This document shows positions 37,638 through 47,124 of a stretch of 64,000 nucleotides of DNA, one piece after another (position 1 is the stretch's first letter; each line of letters begins with the position of its first letter). Origin of the DNA: Geothermovivens sp964644845. Lineage in GTDB: Bacteria > Zhuqueibacterota > Zhuqueibacteria > Oleimicrobiales > Geothermoviventaceae. Both the position numbers and the translations under genes were made by a program. The notes under the pieces were generated by a model. It made no database searches and was not told the DNA's origin. It was given only the letters and a program-made list of their open reading frames with translations. The stretch is taken from contig CAZXXS010000097.1 in NCBI GenBank assembly GCA_964644845.1, forward strand, positions 195,123 through 259,122, given 5' to 3'.

Positions 37638-38618
37638 TCAGAGCGACACGTGCGCGGTGAATCGATGCACACGTGTAAAAACACCAAATGGAACGTAAGC
37701 GTAGTCAAAATGCACGTGTGAAATGTGCAGGCCAAAACCAAGCGTCAAACCGTACTCATCCTGGCCGGTAACGTAACCAGCTCGTAGAGAGAGGGTGTTC
37801 AGAACAGTGTACTCTGTACCAATCCTCAGAAATTCCGGGTACGACCGCGGGTGCACCGCGTCGATCACCATGAGCAAAGAGTGCCCCTCTGGCATCGAAC
37901 TGAGAAAGTCCAGTATGTTCATGGAAATACCCATGCGAAACGTGAGCGGAAGCTGGAACCCTTCTTTCTCAAACTTGATCTCCTGGGAGAAATTTCGCAC
38001 CGACATGCCAAAGGCCAGACTTTTGAAGCCGGTTCGGTAGACCGTCCCGAAATCGAAAGCGAGGGCGGAAGCCACGTTTTTGTGCACGCCTTCGTTTGGG
38101 ATCACGCTCTTGCCGAGGGACTGGGCAACTTCTTTGATTTGACCCCCGACTGCGAAGCGATCCGTAAGGTACTGGGCGTACGCGATGCCGACCGCAATGG
38201 CGCTGGGTTGCATGACTTCCGTGTCGACAAATCCCTGCGGGTTTCCCCACACCATGGTGCCCTGGATTTCACCGTAATCGACTGTTTGGAAACTCAGACC
38301 GAATACGCCGTACCGGGCACCCCAGGGCGCCACGGCAATTCCGAGCGAGTAGTGTTTGATGTCGGCGATCCAATTCGTGTGGCTGACAACCAGTTCGGCC
38401 GTCGATGCCAAGCGCGCCATGCCCGCCGGGTTGTAGAAAATGGACGTGACACTGCCTTCAACCGTTGTGAAAGCATCAGCCATGGCTGACGCGCGAGCGT
38501 CGGGGCCCACACTCAGAAACTGGAAACCAGTTTGAGCCAATTTCTCTTGCGCGTGGCCGTTTAGCGGAAGGCTTGCAACCCCGACGACCAGTGCGACGAG
38601 AACAACTCGCTTCAACAT
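37638..38618 (-). CDS. PorV/PorQ-family outer-membrane protein
   Basis: A 326-residue exported barrel (signal MLKRVVLVALVVGVASLP, ending GHAQ). The motif VGPDARASAMADAFTTVEG followed by IFYNPAGMA is the hallmark of the PorV/PorQ/UPF0164 group (FadL-like barrels). In type IX secretion, PorV shuttles cargo from the translocon to the attachment complex. Its position in an operon with two to three cargo proteins supports such a role here. Which of PorV or PorQ it is cannot be told from sequence by eye, and no other Por component is in the window. Confidence 0.85.
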   Translation of the reverse strand: MLKRVVLVALVVGVASLPLNGHAQEKLAQTGFQFLSVGPDARASAMADAFTTVEGSVTSIFYNPAGMARLASTAELVVSHTNWIADIKHYSLGIAVAPWGARYGVFGLSFQTVDYGEIQGTMVWGNPQGFVDTEVMQPSAIAVGIAYAQYLTDRFAVGGQIKEVAQSLGKSVIPNEGVHKNVASALAFDFGTVYRTGFKSLAFGMSVRNFSQEIKFEKEGFQLPLTFRMGISMNILDFLSSMPEGHSLLMVIDAVHPRSYPEFLRIGTEYTVLNTLSLRAGYVTGQDEYGLTLGFGLHISHVHFDYAYVPFGVFTRVHRFTAHVSL

Positions 38619-38669
38619 GTCTTTTCCTCCGATCTCAAGAACTCTGCACCCTCTTTGAGTGGTCTGTTC

Positions 38670-39242
38670 TCAATGGCCCTTCAGGACCGTCATGCGCACG
38701 GGTTTGCCCAAGGTGCGGTCATTCATGCCGAAGAGCAACAAGTAGGTGCCCGGTTTTACCGAGAAAGTGAGGCGAGCAAGGATGTCCGGGCACTCCGCTG
38801 CCACCTCGAAGGGAATCGATGTCCTGTCAGCCTGTATCACCTTCCCTTGTAGGTCGATCAACGCCACGTCTGCAACATCGCTCAAGAACAACGTGATCTC
38901 TTGACTCTCAACCGTGAGGCAGAGGTAACTCGTGTCAGCTTTAGCAGGTGGCACCACCACGTGGTTCTTCTCGCCTTCCGAGATCACAAGCCCACGAGCT
39001 CGCAAGCTGTCTGCGAGCTCGGTAGCGTGTCCCGGTGCGTTGTCCGGTGTCCACTCGGGATTGATGCTGTCCACCGTCGGAGGGCGCAGCGTGTCGGCCT
39101 GTTCGCTCTGCAGGATGCTACACGCCTTCTGGTCGTAGTCTGACATCTCGTAGGTCTCTTGCTGGAACTTCTCGCAACCTACCAGGACAAAAAGTGCCAG
39201 GACGGCAAAGGGGGTCCAAAGGAATTGGGTTCGTAATTTCAT
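38670..39242 (-). CDS. Small lipoprotein of unknown function
   Basis: A 190-residue lipoprotein: signal MKLRTQFLWTPFAVLALFVL, lipobox LVGC, then an acidic, Pro-containing linker and a C-terminal beta-rich part (SVKPGTYLLLFGMNDRT, ending KPVRMTVLKGH) that resembles a truncated secretion-type Ig domain but lacks the NYPNPFNP motif. GGAGG lies 8 bases before the ATG. It is 38 bases after the upstream gene stop and 51 bases before the PorV-like gene, so it is in the operon. No family recognised. Confidence 0.75.
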   Translation of the reverse strand: MKLRTQFLWTPFAVLALFVLVGCEKFQQETYEMSDYDQKACSILQSEQADTLRPPTVDSINPEWTPDNAPGHATELADSLRARGLVISEGEKNHVVVPPAKADTSYLCLTVESQEITLFLSDVADVALIDLQGKVIQADRTSIPFEVAAECPDILARLTFSVKPGTYLLLFGMNDRTLGKPVRMTVLKGH

Positions 39243-39280
39243 GAAAAACTCCTCCCACTGCGTGGTCAGCGATCGGCAAA

Positions 39281-41422
39281 CTAACGAATGATGATGAATT
39301 TTCGGATGGCGCGCTGGCCGTCGGGGGTTTCAAAGACGGCGATGTACACGCCGCTCACGACGACCTGCCTCGACGACGTGACCGAATTCCATGCCTCGTC
39401 GCCGGAGCCATCGGTGTGCTCGATGGTTTTGATCAGATCACCCCGTTCAGTGTAGATCTTGATCGTACACACTGGCGGGATGTTCAGGAACATGATCCTG
39501 TCTGCACCACTCACCCCGTACTGTAATTCGCGAGCGCGGATGTTGTACGGGTTGGGAACAATCCGAATGTCTGCCAGGGACTTACCGGCTGGGCGTCGCA
39601 AGTAAGCCGGGTCGTTGGTCATCGTGTAGAACATGCTGCTCTCGAGCGGTACACCCGGGTGGACATCGTTTGTGCTGCCGTCATCGAAGGAGGTGACGTA
39701 GTAGTAATAATCGATGCCACGACGAGCCGATGTGTCGTCGAACTCATTCACGATTTCCGGATGATCGGTGCCGGGACCACACTCGAAAATCATTGTGTAC
39801 GTGGTGTCGGGCACGTGGATGGCCCTGTAGACCCTGTAGCCCCGGAAATTCGGCCAGGATTCCGCGTTGTTGGACCACTTGATCATGATCCGATCCCCGC
39901 CGGACTGCACCTCCACGCGGTCTGGCGGTGGTGGCGGTTGTGGTACACGCAGGTTCTTGTTGTACGTGTCAATGGCGCGGTAGAACGTCTGAAAGATCGA
40001 GTCTTGCCCGGTGTACACCCAGTAATCTTTGTAGTAGTCAGGGTCGTTGGTGGTGCTGCCGTCGGGGAGAATGAAAGGGCCTTTGCCGTTCAGCCATTTT
40101 GCTCCGATCGTGTAGCAGGAGTCGCGGCACAGACCGTTCACGGCCTCAGCAACCACGATGTGAATGCTGTCGCCAGGTTCCAGCGTGTAGGGCCCGAAAC
40201 CCTGCCCTTGTGTGTAGCCACCCGGGTTGCCCGGGTCACCGGAACGTACGTACGTGTCGGCGTAAGCGTGGCAGTCGATGGGGCTGGGGCAGCCAACGTC
40301 GTCAGCGTGCCGCACAGCCGGATGGCCCCCGGCCATCACCTCGTACTCCTTCATCATTTTCTCCGCGTTGAACTGGTCGTTGCCCGAGGTGATGGGCAGA
40401 TCGGATTGCAGGTACTGGGTCGTTGTGGGCTGGAATGGGTCGTCCGAGGGATCGTCAGGGGATTTGTCCGCGTGGAGCGTCACGACACCAACGTACTGGG
40501 CAGCACCCAGATGACCATCGCCGCCGAAATACGGGCCGCCGATGTTGTCGAAACCAGCTTTCGAGTGCAAGCCGTGCCACGAGAACAGGCAGCGAGGCGG
40601 CGCGTCTTCTGGCCACACCAGGGGATTGACGCTGATGGGAGCCTCGTTGCGAGCGTCGTTGATCGTGTTGTGCCCCCACGACGTGGACTGCGGCAACCAG
40701 TAGTAGCCGTAAGGCCCGCCCTCGCGCGAGGGTGCGTAGCGGTACTGGAAAAAGAAGTACACACCCGTCAGCGTTTGCTCGTACTTGCGCCCCTCCTTGT
40801 CGATGATTCCGGTGTTCTTGAAGACGTAGTCGTAAATGAAGTAGTTGTTGTGGTTTTGTTGACTGAATGCGTAGATCTTCCGTCGCATTGTGATGCCGAT
40901 GGATGTGTTCACGACGTTGTAGATCATGCGGTCGGGGCCAGTGGCCGGGTCACCAGTGACCAACGTGGGATCGATTTCGTCCACTTCGTCCATGTAGTCG
41001 AGGCGACCGGCGGGCACGCCGTCTACGATGACAAGCGGGTGGTCAAAGCGGCCGTACATCTTGAACTCGACCGGCATGAATTCGTGCTCCTCGTCGAGCA
41101 CCCGGGGCCCCACGTGAACCACTTTTACTTTGAAGGTACGGTCCACGAGTGGGTCGTAGTAGTCTGTGGCACCGATCCACAGGGCCTTGGCGGCCTTGCA
41201 ATCCTGGTAGCGGAACTGGGCTGGCCAGCGCAGGCCGTCCTGCTGGTCCGAGATGAGATGCGTACGTCCCACTTCGATTTCGCAGCCAGCGCTCGAGTAC
41301 CAGTCGTGGAGCATGCCTACAGCGATCCATTTGGTCTCGTCAGCAAGAGCGCCGCTGCCTGCAGCGAACGAAACGCTCGCCAACACAAGTGCAACGTGCA
41401 GCCAGGCTGGTTTCCTAATCAT
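39281..41422 (-). CDS. Secreted FN3/type IX cargo protein, partner of TonB receptor (copy 2)
   Basis: A 713-residue exported protein paralogous to the one at 44919-47066. A signal peptide (MIRKPAWLHVALVLASVSFA) is followed by a large beta-rich region (WYSSAGCEIEVG, NVVNTSIGITMRRKIYAFSQ, conserved in both copies), a fibronectin III domain (about 505-600, GGDRIMIKWSNNAESWPNF), and a sorting domain (IRIVPNPYNIRARELQYG, ending RAIRKFIIIR). GAAGGGT precedes the ATG. It lies directly downstream of a TonB-receptor gene, as does its paralog, suggesting that it works with the receptor at the surface. Function otherwise unknown. Confidence 0.82.
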   Translation of the reverse strand: MIRKPAWLHVALVLASVSFAAGSGALADETKWIAVGMLHDWYSSAGCEIEVGRTHLISDQQDGLRWPAQFRYQDCKAAKALWIGATDYYDPLVDRTFKVKVVHVGPRVLDEEHEFMPVEFKMYGRFDHPLVIVDGVPAGRLDYMDEVDEIDPTLVTGDPATGPDRMIYNVVNTSIGITMRRKIYAFSQQNHNNYFIYDYVFKNTGIIDKEGRKYEQTLTGVYFFFQYRYAPSREGGPYGYYWLPQSTSWGHNTINDARNEAPISVNPLVWPEDAPPRCLFSWHGLHSKAGFDNIGGPYFGGDGHLGAAQYVGVVTLHADKSPDDPSDDPFQPTTTQYLQSDLPITSGNDQFNAEKMMKEYEVMAGGHPAVRHADDVGCPSPIDCHAYADTYVRSGDPGNPGGYTQGQGFGPYTLEPGDSIHIVVAEAVNGLCRDSCYTIGAKWLNGKGPFILPDGSTTNDPDYYKDYWVYTGQDSIFQTFYRAIDTYNKNLRVPQPPPPPDRVEVQSGGDRIMIKWSNNAESWPNFRGYRVYRAIHVPDTTYTMIFECGPGTDHPEIVNEFDDTSARRGIDYYYYVTSFDDGSTNDVHPGVPLESSMFYTMTNDPAYLRRPAGKSLADIRIVPNPYNIRARELQYGVSGADRIMFLNIPPVCTIKIYTERGDLIKTIEHTDGSGDEAWNSVTSSRQVVVSGVYIAVFETPDGQRAIRKFIIIR

Positions 41423-41541
41423 GGCACTACCCTTCGCTCAAAGTCCGTTTCTCGCTCGATCTGCAATCTTAGCTGGTTGTTGTTTTGCTTGTACTCGGCT
41501 TACAGAGCCGACTGGCGGACGAAAACCGCCGTTCCGTCCCT

Positions 41542-44500
41542 CTAAAAATGCCAGCTCAGTGTGACACCGAAGAACACACTGCGAGGGTTCAGGAATGTGA
41601 TGAACGTCTGATTGGGCATGTCGATGTAGGCCTTGTCGTCCAGGATCTTTTTGATCTTGGCCTGATCGACTTCCACCCACTTGTTGTCGACGTACTGCAC
41701 GTACTTCTTGGTGCTGGCGTCGTAGTAAATCGCGCGTGGATTCGGATTCAGGAGGTCTGCTGTCGAAGCCGTCCACTCCATTGGGACGTACTCAACGCCT
41801 TCCTTGCGGAAGTCGCCGGGTTTGTCGTCGCCAGGGATGTTGCCGTAGCCTAAGGGTTCGGCAACGCTGGCGGGCAAGTGCAGCGATTTCATGTAGTACT
41901 GGTAGTCGTAGAAATCGGAGAAAGACACACCGGAGAAGTGTCGTGTGTTGAAAAGGTTGTAGACGTCGAGAAAGAGTTTCAGATCGATGTTACCGAAGCG
42001 GAGCAATTTCGAAATTTTCAGGTCCACGTTGGTGTAGTTGCGCCATTTCACGTTGTACTCGATCCCTGGAACATTGTTGGGATTCCAGGTGAACCACCTT
42101 CCTGAAGTCCAGCGGCCGATGAAGTTCGCGAACCAGCCACCGAGAGGTTTCTGACCCAAGAACGTTGGTCCGTAGTTCATCGGCGTGTGCACGCCAATGA
42201 TGGCCTTGATGCGCGGTTGCGGCCGAGGCTTGAATTGCTTGGGATTGCGTCTCAGGTACTCGCGCTGTTCAGCCGGGTTCTCGTAGTAGTACGCCGAACC
42301 GAAGTAACCGCCCGTACCGACCCGGTACTCGTAGTTGATGTCTCCGGTCAGCCAATCGCCCCACATCTTGGTCAGGTCGATTTCGAAGCCACGGATGTCT
42401 TCGTAACTGTTGGCCGTGAGCTTGCGGTAGTTGACCTTGCCGTCGAAACTGATGTAGCGAACCCAGAACTCTTGATTCGAGATGTCTTTGTAGTAGGCAG
42501 AAATGTGGAGTAGGTAGTTGCGCAGGAGTGCCTGGTCGTAGCCGAGCTCGTAAGCAACAGTTCGCGCGAGCGGCAAAGTAGGGTCGCCGATGTAGTCCAC
42601 TTTGTTGCGCAGGTCACGCTGCACCCGGTACAAGCGCTCGGAAGTCGCCACCTCGCGGTAGTGACCGTAGTTGAAATAAAGTTTGGAGCTTTCCGTAATC
42701 GGGTGCGAGATGGCCAGTCGCGGACTCAGCGTGAGCCGCGCCTTGGCTTTCTTGGTCAGAAATTGTGGTTCCAAATCAGGCGAAAACTTTTCGGAGAAGA
42801 ACGTGCGGTCGTACGGGTCTACAGCGTACCAATTGCCGTTCGGATTGGTGTAGTCCAAGATGCCACCCATGATGGCAATGAACCCCTGGTACTCGAGCTT
42901 GTCCTGAAAGTACACCGAAGCCCGGTAGGGATTGCGATCAATCCGGGTCCAGGTGTTGCCCTCCGGCAGAAACTTGTTCACCATTCCGAACGACATGTTG
43001 AACCTGTCGTAAACGATCTGGAAACCGGTGTTGATCTCGTGGTTCCGCGTTACTTGGCTCACCAGATCCGCTTTCAGGGTGTACGCGGCCACCCGGCTGT
43101 AGTCGCGCGATGTGCTTACCGCGCCACCCATGCCAAGGTAATCGCCGATCCCGAAAACGGGCTGCTCTTCAAATCCTTCGGGAGCCTCATCCACGAAGTA
43201 GCCCGGGAAGATCTCGTACTTCTTGGTCTTGTCGCGTAGCCTGCCCGGCATGGTGAAGTATTTTCTGCCGACCCGCTTCAGTTGCACCTCGTAGTAGGTG
43301 GTAGGACTCAGCACGTGCGTGAATTTGGCAGCGAAAGAGTGGAAAAATCGGGATGTCGGGCACCAGTAAATGTCCGTGTAAATGCGCCAGGGTACAGTGA
43401 AACCAGCCATGTTGAGGGCGCTGGCGATGTCGTAAGTGCTCTGCATCATGCCTGTGCCGCCGGAGCGGGAGCTCGTGGTGCCGTGCGTTTCGCCGTAAAG
43501 TCCAGTCACAGACAGCTTCATGGACGGCGTGATGTCGGAGGTGAGTTTCAGCATGCTGCTTTGTGTTTCCAGCGCCTCTCGCGACAGGCGGAAGAGGTAC
43601 ATGTCGCGACGACGCAAAAACGACGCGTAGAAACGCAGGTCGCCCAGGCGGTGTCCGATGCCCGGGACGGGGCCGCCAAAGCCCCCGTCCACGTAGTAGT
43701 CGCCCTTCTTGATGTCGCCTTGTTTCCGGTGTTGCCAACGGAAAAGCCTTTGTGCGGCTTCAGGCGTGAGGTCGTTGGTCGGATCGTCGTCCTGGAGTGT
43801 ACGTTCCGAAACAGCCACCCAGCCCTCGAAATTCGGGTACTGACGTTGCATGTATTCGTCCCACGCACCGTTTGCTGTCCCGGTCCAGCACACATCCGGA
43901 TCCAGGTACGGCCTGAGCCAGTAAGAGTTCGGGTCGTAGGGTGAGATGCCGAAGTGTTTGGGTGCAGCGGGACGGTATTTGAACGTGATGGTACCTGCGT
44001 AAGTCCTTCTGCTGCCTTCCTTCGTAACCACGTTCACAACGCCAGAACGGACGTTGTTGTATTCTGCCCCGAAACCGCCGGTTTGTACCGCGATTTCCTG
44101 CACAGCACTGAGCGGCACTGCTGTGATGGGCTGGTTGTTGCGCTCGTCGCGCAGCACGATCCCGTCCACCATGAACAACGCCTGATTGGAGGCGCTGCCA
44201 CGGATGGAAAGGTTGGTTGTAACCCCTACGCTGAGACCGAGTACGTCGCGAACATCCGCGGCAGGCAGCTGCTCTACCACATCCGACGAGATGTTCTTCT
44301 TGGTGGCGGCAACATCTTTCTCCACCACTGGTCGCTGGGCTTCGACCACAACTTCTCGACCCTCGATGACCTGTGGCGTGAGACTGACGTTCACCACGGT
44401 GGTCTGATCGATCACCACGCGAACGCCAGTAACCCGGTGGGGGGCGTACCCGATCATGGTCACGCGCATGGTGTAGGTTCCGGGAGGCACGTTAAGGATC

Positions 44501-44694
44501 ACGTAGTAACCGTCGGCGTCTGTGGCGGCTCCCATGGTTGTGCCTTCCAGCAACACGTTGGTCCCCGGGAGCGGTTCCCCCGTCTGCTGATCCACAACGC
44601 GTCCGGTGATTTTGCCCGTTGTGCCCGCCAGAGCTCCATTGAACTGAAGGAGCAAAAAGGTGAACACAACCAAGTTGATGAGTCTCCGTTGCAT
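41542..44694 (-). CDS. TonB-dependent receptor with carboxypeptidase-regulatory-like N-terminus (copy 2)
   Basis: A 1050-residue outer-membrane receptor. It has a signal (MQRRLINLVVFTFLLLQFNG, ending ALA), an N-terminal regulatory-like domain (GKITGRVVDQQTGEPLPG), a plug domain (LPAADVRDVLGLSVGV, IRGSASNQALFMVDGIVL) and a 22-stranded barrel ending GVTLSWHF with a C-terminal Phe. GGGAG is 8 bases before the ATG. The substrate is unknown; no SusD is beside it, unlike Bacteroidetes glycan systems, so the secreted partner downstream may take that place. It is paralogous to 47125-50184. Confidence 0.92.
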   Translation of the reverse strand: MQRRLINLVVFTFLLLQFNGALAGTTGKITGRVVDQQTGEPLPGTNVLLEGTTMGAATDADGYYVILNVPPGTYTMRVTMIGYAPHRVTGVRVVIDQTTVVNVSLTPQVIEGREVVVEAQRPVVEKDVAATKKNISSDVVEQLPAADVRDVLGLSVGVTTNLSIRGSASNQALFMVDGIVLRDERNNQPITAVPLSAVQEIAVQTGGFGAEYNNVRSGVVNVVTKEGSRRTYAGTITFKYRPAAPKHFGISPYDPNSYWLRPYLDPDVCWTGTANGAWDEYMQRQYPNFEGWVAVSERTLQDDDPTNDLTPEAAQRLFRWQHRKQGDIKKGDYYVDGGFGGPVPGIGHRLGDLRFYASFLRRRDMYLFRLSREALETQSSMLKLTSDITPSMKLSVTGLYGETHGTTSSRSGGTGMMQSTYDIASALNMAGFTVPWRIYTDIYWCPTSRFFHSFAAKFTHVLSPTTYYEVQLKRVGRKYFTMPGRLRDKTKKYEIFPGYFVDEAPEGFEEQPVFGIGDYLGMGGAVSTSRDYSRVAAYTLKADLVSQVTRNHEINTGFQIVYDRFNMSFGMVNKFLPEGNTWTRIDRNPYRASVYFQDKLEYQGFIAIMGGILDYTNPNGNWYAVDPYDRTFFSEKFSPDLEPQFLTKKAKARLTLSPRLAISHPITESSKLYFNYGHYREVATSERLYRVQRDLRNKVDYIGDPTLPLARTVAYELGYDQALLRNYLLHISAYYKDISNQEFWVRYISFDGKVNYRKLTANSYEDIRGFEIDLTKMWGDWLTGDINYEYRVGTGGYFGSAYYYENPAEQREYLRRNPKQFKPRPQPRIKAIIGVHTPMNYGPTFLGQKPLGGWFANFIGRWTSGRWFTWNPNNVPGIEYNVKWRNYTNVDLKISKLLRFGNIDLKLFLDVYNLFNTRHFSGVSFSDFYDYQYYMKSLHLPASVAEPLGYGNIPGDDKPGDFRKEGVEYVPMEWTASTADLLNPNPRAIYYDASTKKYVQYVDNKWVEVDQAKIKKILDDKAYIDMPNQTFITFLNPRSVFFGVTLSWHF

Positions 44695-44918
44695 CAGCGA
44701 GTCTCCCTGTTTGCTACTCGAGCCTGTGTGGCCTTACCTACGACTGAGGTGTTCCGGCTACACTCCTTCCACTCCGCGTCTTTCAGCGCGGAACAACGTT
44801 CCTGAAGCTGGTCCAGTCCCATTCGGGCGGAGTCTCTACGGTGCCAAACACATGCTGTTAACCCCCTGTCAGGACGCCGAACAGTTGTTCCTCCCCGAGA
44901 GTTTGGATCTGCCGACCG

Positions 44919-47066
44919 TCACCGAATCACGATGAACTTTCGGATTGCTCGCTCTCCTTTGCGGTAAAGCAGGTTCCCTGTTGCTGGATCCCGGACATCT
45001 CGGGTTACCGTGAAGGTGGCGATGTAAACACCGCTGACAACGACCTGCCTCGACGACGTTAACAGGTTCCAGGCCTCGTCGCCGCTGCCGTCCTCGTGAT
45101 CGATGGACTGGATCAGATCGCCACGTTCTGTGTAGATGTCGATCCTGCAGTACCCCGGGATGTTCAGAAACATAACCTTGTCCGGCTCACCAGGGAACTG
45201 GATGTCTTTGGCTCGCACGTTGTACGGGTTAGGCACCACGCGAATGTCGCTCAAACGTTCGCCCGCCTTCCGCCTCAAGAAAGCCGGCTCGGTGGTGCGT
45301 GTGTAGAAGCGGTTGCTGTGCAAAGGCCCAATTGGATTGGCCTCTCCGGACGTGTTGTTGCTCCCGTCGTTGAAAGCCACAATGTAGTAGTAGTACGACA
45401 CGCCACGTCGGGGTGTCAGATCGTCGTAGATCGTAACACCTGGGCCGCAGGTGTAAACTTCCTCGTACGTGGTGTCTGGTTTGCCAACAGCCCGGTAGAT
45501 CTTGTAGCCGGCGAAGTCCGGTTCACTTTCCGACGGACTTGGCTTCCAGCTCAGCGTAATTCGATCCCCTCCGGAGCGAACCTCGAAGACCGGAGGTGGC
45601 AACGGGGGTTGCGGGATCTTGTAGCCAAGATCGTAGTTTCGCTTGGCCCTCCCGAAGGTCAGCAAAATCGAGTCGCGGCCAGTGTAGACCCACTGGTCCT
45701 TGAACTCGTCTTTGTTCGTGGTTGTACTGCCGTCTGGCAAGGTGAACGGACCCTTGTCCGTGGGGTCGTCGTAAGCCTGTTTCCAACGTCGCCCGATGAG
45801 CTCACACATGGTGCGACTCAGGCCTGCCACGCCTTCCGCTTCCACGATCGTGATGCTCTCGCCCGGCTGCAAGTCGAACGGTCCGTAGGTGATCCAGATG
45901 TTCGTGCCACCGGCGTCGTTGTGCACGGCGAACGGATCTTTGTACTGGTCTTTGTAAGTTTCCCAGAACCGCTCGTTACCGCCGAGACCTTTGTAGGGGT
46001 TACCACTCAGCATGCTGTAGAGTTTGATCATGTTCACTTCGCTCTCCGGCGACATGTCGCCCAGCCCAGGATAAGTGTCACCTGCGTGCCAACCTAGGAC
46101 CACAGGCTGGTACGGATCGTCGGATTTGTCTGAAGCGCTTTTGTCCACGTGCAGCACCACGATGCCCGCGTGTTGCGGGGAGCACAGGCGCCCGTCACCT
46201 TCGATGTCCGGCGCCCCGATGTTGTCGAAGGCATTTTTGGAGGATTGTCCCGCCCAGGCGAAACCGCAGCGCAACCAGTCCACGATTGGGTTTGTCTCGG
46301 TGATGCGTTCGCCCGCGTGGGCAGGGTAGTCTTCACCCCTTTTGGTTACCCACGTGTGTTTGCCCCAGGACTGCCCGTCGCCAATTTTGTACGCACCTTC
46401 GCGGCAAACGCTGTAGCGCACGCCCCAGCCAATGCGAACCCCCTTGAGGGGTGCGTGGAGCTCGATTTCGTCGTCGTAGTCTGTGTTGCCGGTGTTGGTG
46501 AAGGTGAACTCTTTGATGAAGTAGTTGTCGTGGTACTGCTGGCTGAAGTACAGAATGCGACGGGTCATCGTGAGCCCCATGGACGTGTTCACGACGTTGG
46601 TCACGATCCGGTCGGGAATCTGTTCAGGGTTGATCTCGTCAATTTCCTTCGCGTACGGGGCTGTGATGTCCACGCCGTCCACGTAGACCTTGGGGCGTTC
46701 GAACTTAGCCGTTTCTTTGAGTTCCACGGGAAAAAGGGAAACGCCCACGTAACTCAGGGCGAAGTAGATGCCGTACTTTTCCCAGTGGTGGCCGTTGGCG
46801 TCGGTGAAGTCTTCGCAGCCAAGCCAGGCCCGCTTAATCACCGCATTGTCCTGGTACGGGTAATCCGCGGGCCAGATCATGCCCTCGTAGTAGACGTTGT
46901 TCCAGGCCCGCTCGGAACCGTAAGCGGAGAAGAGGCTCTGAAGGCTACCCGCTCGAATGTAGCGTTTTTCCGTGCCTTCCACCTGGGCCAGCACTTGCTG
47001 CACCGGCAAAAACAGTCCAAGCGTCAGCAACACTGTGGCAACCCAGCCAGCGCCGCGATGATTCAT
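44919..47066 (-). CDS. Secreted FN3/type IX cargo protein, partner of TonB receptor (copy 1)
   Basis: A 715-residue exported protein. GAAGGAG precedes the ATG at 47066, which gives signal MNHRGAGWVATVLLTLGLFL. It shares with 39281-41422 the segments NVVNTSMGLTMTRRILYFSQ, GGDRITLSWKPSPSES (FN3), VVPNPYNVRAKDIQFPG and a last stretch SGDEAWNLLTSSRQVVVSG, ending RAIRKFIVIR. The C-terminal part is the FlgD-like/type IX sorting domain. It lies 58 bases after the receptor gene at 47125-50184. Likely surface-exposed; ligand unknown. Confidence 0.84.
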   Translation of the reverse strand: MNHRGAGWVATVLLTLGLFLPVQQVLAQVEGTEKRYIRAGSLQSLFSAYGSERAWNNVYYEGMIWPADYPYQDNAVIKRAWLGCEDFTDANGHHWEKYGIYFALSYVGVSLFPVELKETAKFERPKVYVDGVDITAPYAKEIDEINPEQIPDRIVTNVVNTSMGLTMTRRILYFSQQYHDNYFIKEFTFTNTGNTDYDDEIELHAPLKGVRIGWGVRYSVCREGAYKIGDGQSWGKHTWVTKRGEDYPAHAGERITETNPIVDWLRCGFAWAGQSSKNAFDNIGAPDIEGDGRLCSPQHAGIVVLHVDKSASDKSDDPYQPVVLGWHAGDTYPGLGDMSPESEVNMIKLYSMLSGNPYKGLGGNERFWETYKDQYKDPFAVHNDAGGTNIWITYGPFDLQPGESITIVEAEGVAGLSRTMCELIGRRWKQAYDDPTDKGPFTLPDGSTTTNKDEFKDQWVYTGRDSILLTFGRAKRNYDLGYKIPQPPLPPPVFEVRSGGDRITLSWKPSPSESEPDFAGYKIYRAVGKPDTTYEEVYTCGPGVTIYDDLTPRRGVSYYYYIVAFNDGSNNTSGEANPIGPLHSNRFYTRTTEPAFLRRKAGERLSDIRVVPNPYNVRAKDIQFPGEPDKVMFLNIPGYCRIDIYTERGDLIQSIDHEDGSGDEAWNLLTSSRQVVVSGVYIATFTVTRDVRDPATGNLLYRKGERAIRKFIVIR

Positions 47067-47124
47067 CTCGTCTCCTTCAGCAAGATGCTGCGTGGATCTC
47101 AAAGGCTGTTTCGCCTGCGACTTG

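Noticed and set aside
39659..41545. A 628-codon open frame on the plus strand
   Set aside because: It lies entirely opposite the secreted FN3 protein gene, with no ribosome site and a Val/Arg/His-rich composition typical of an antisense shadow.
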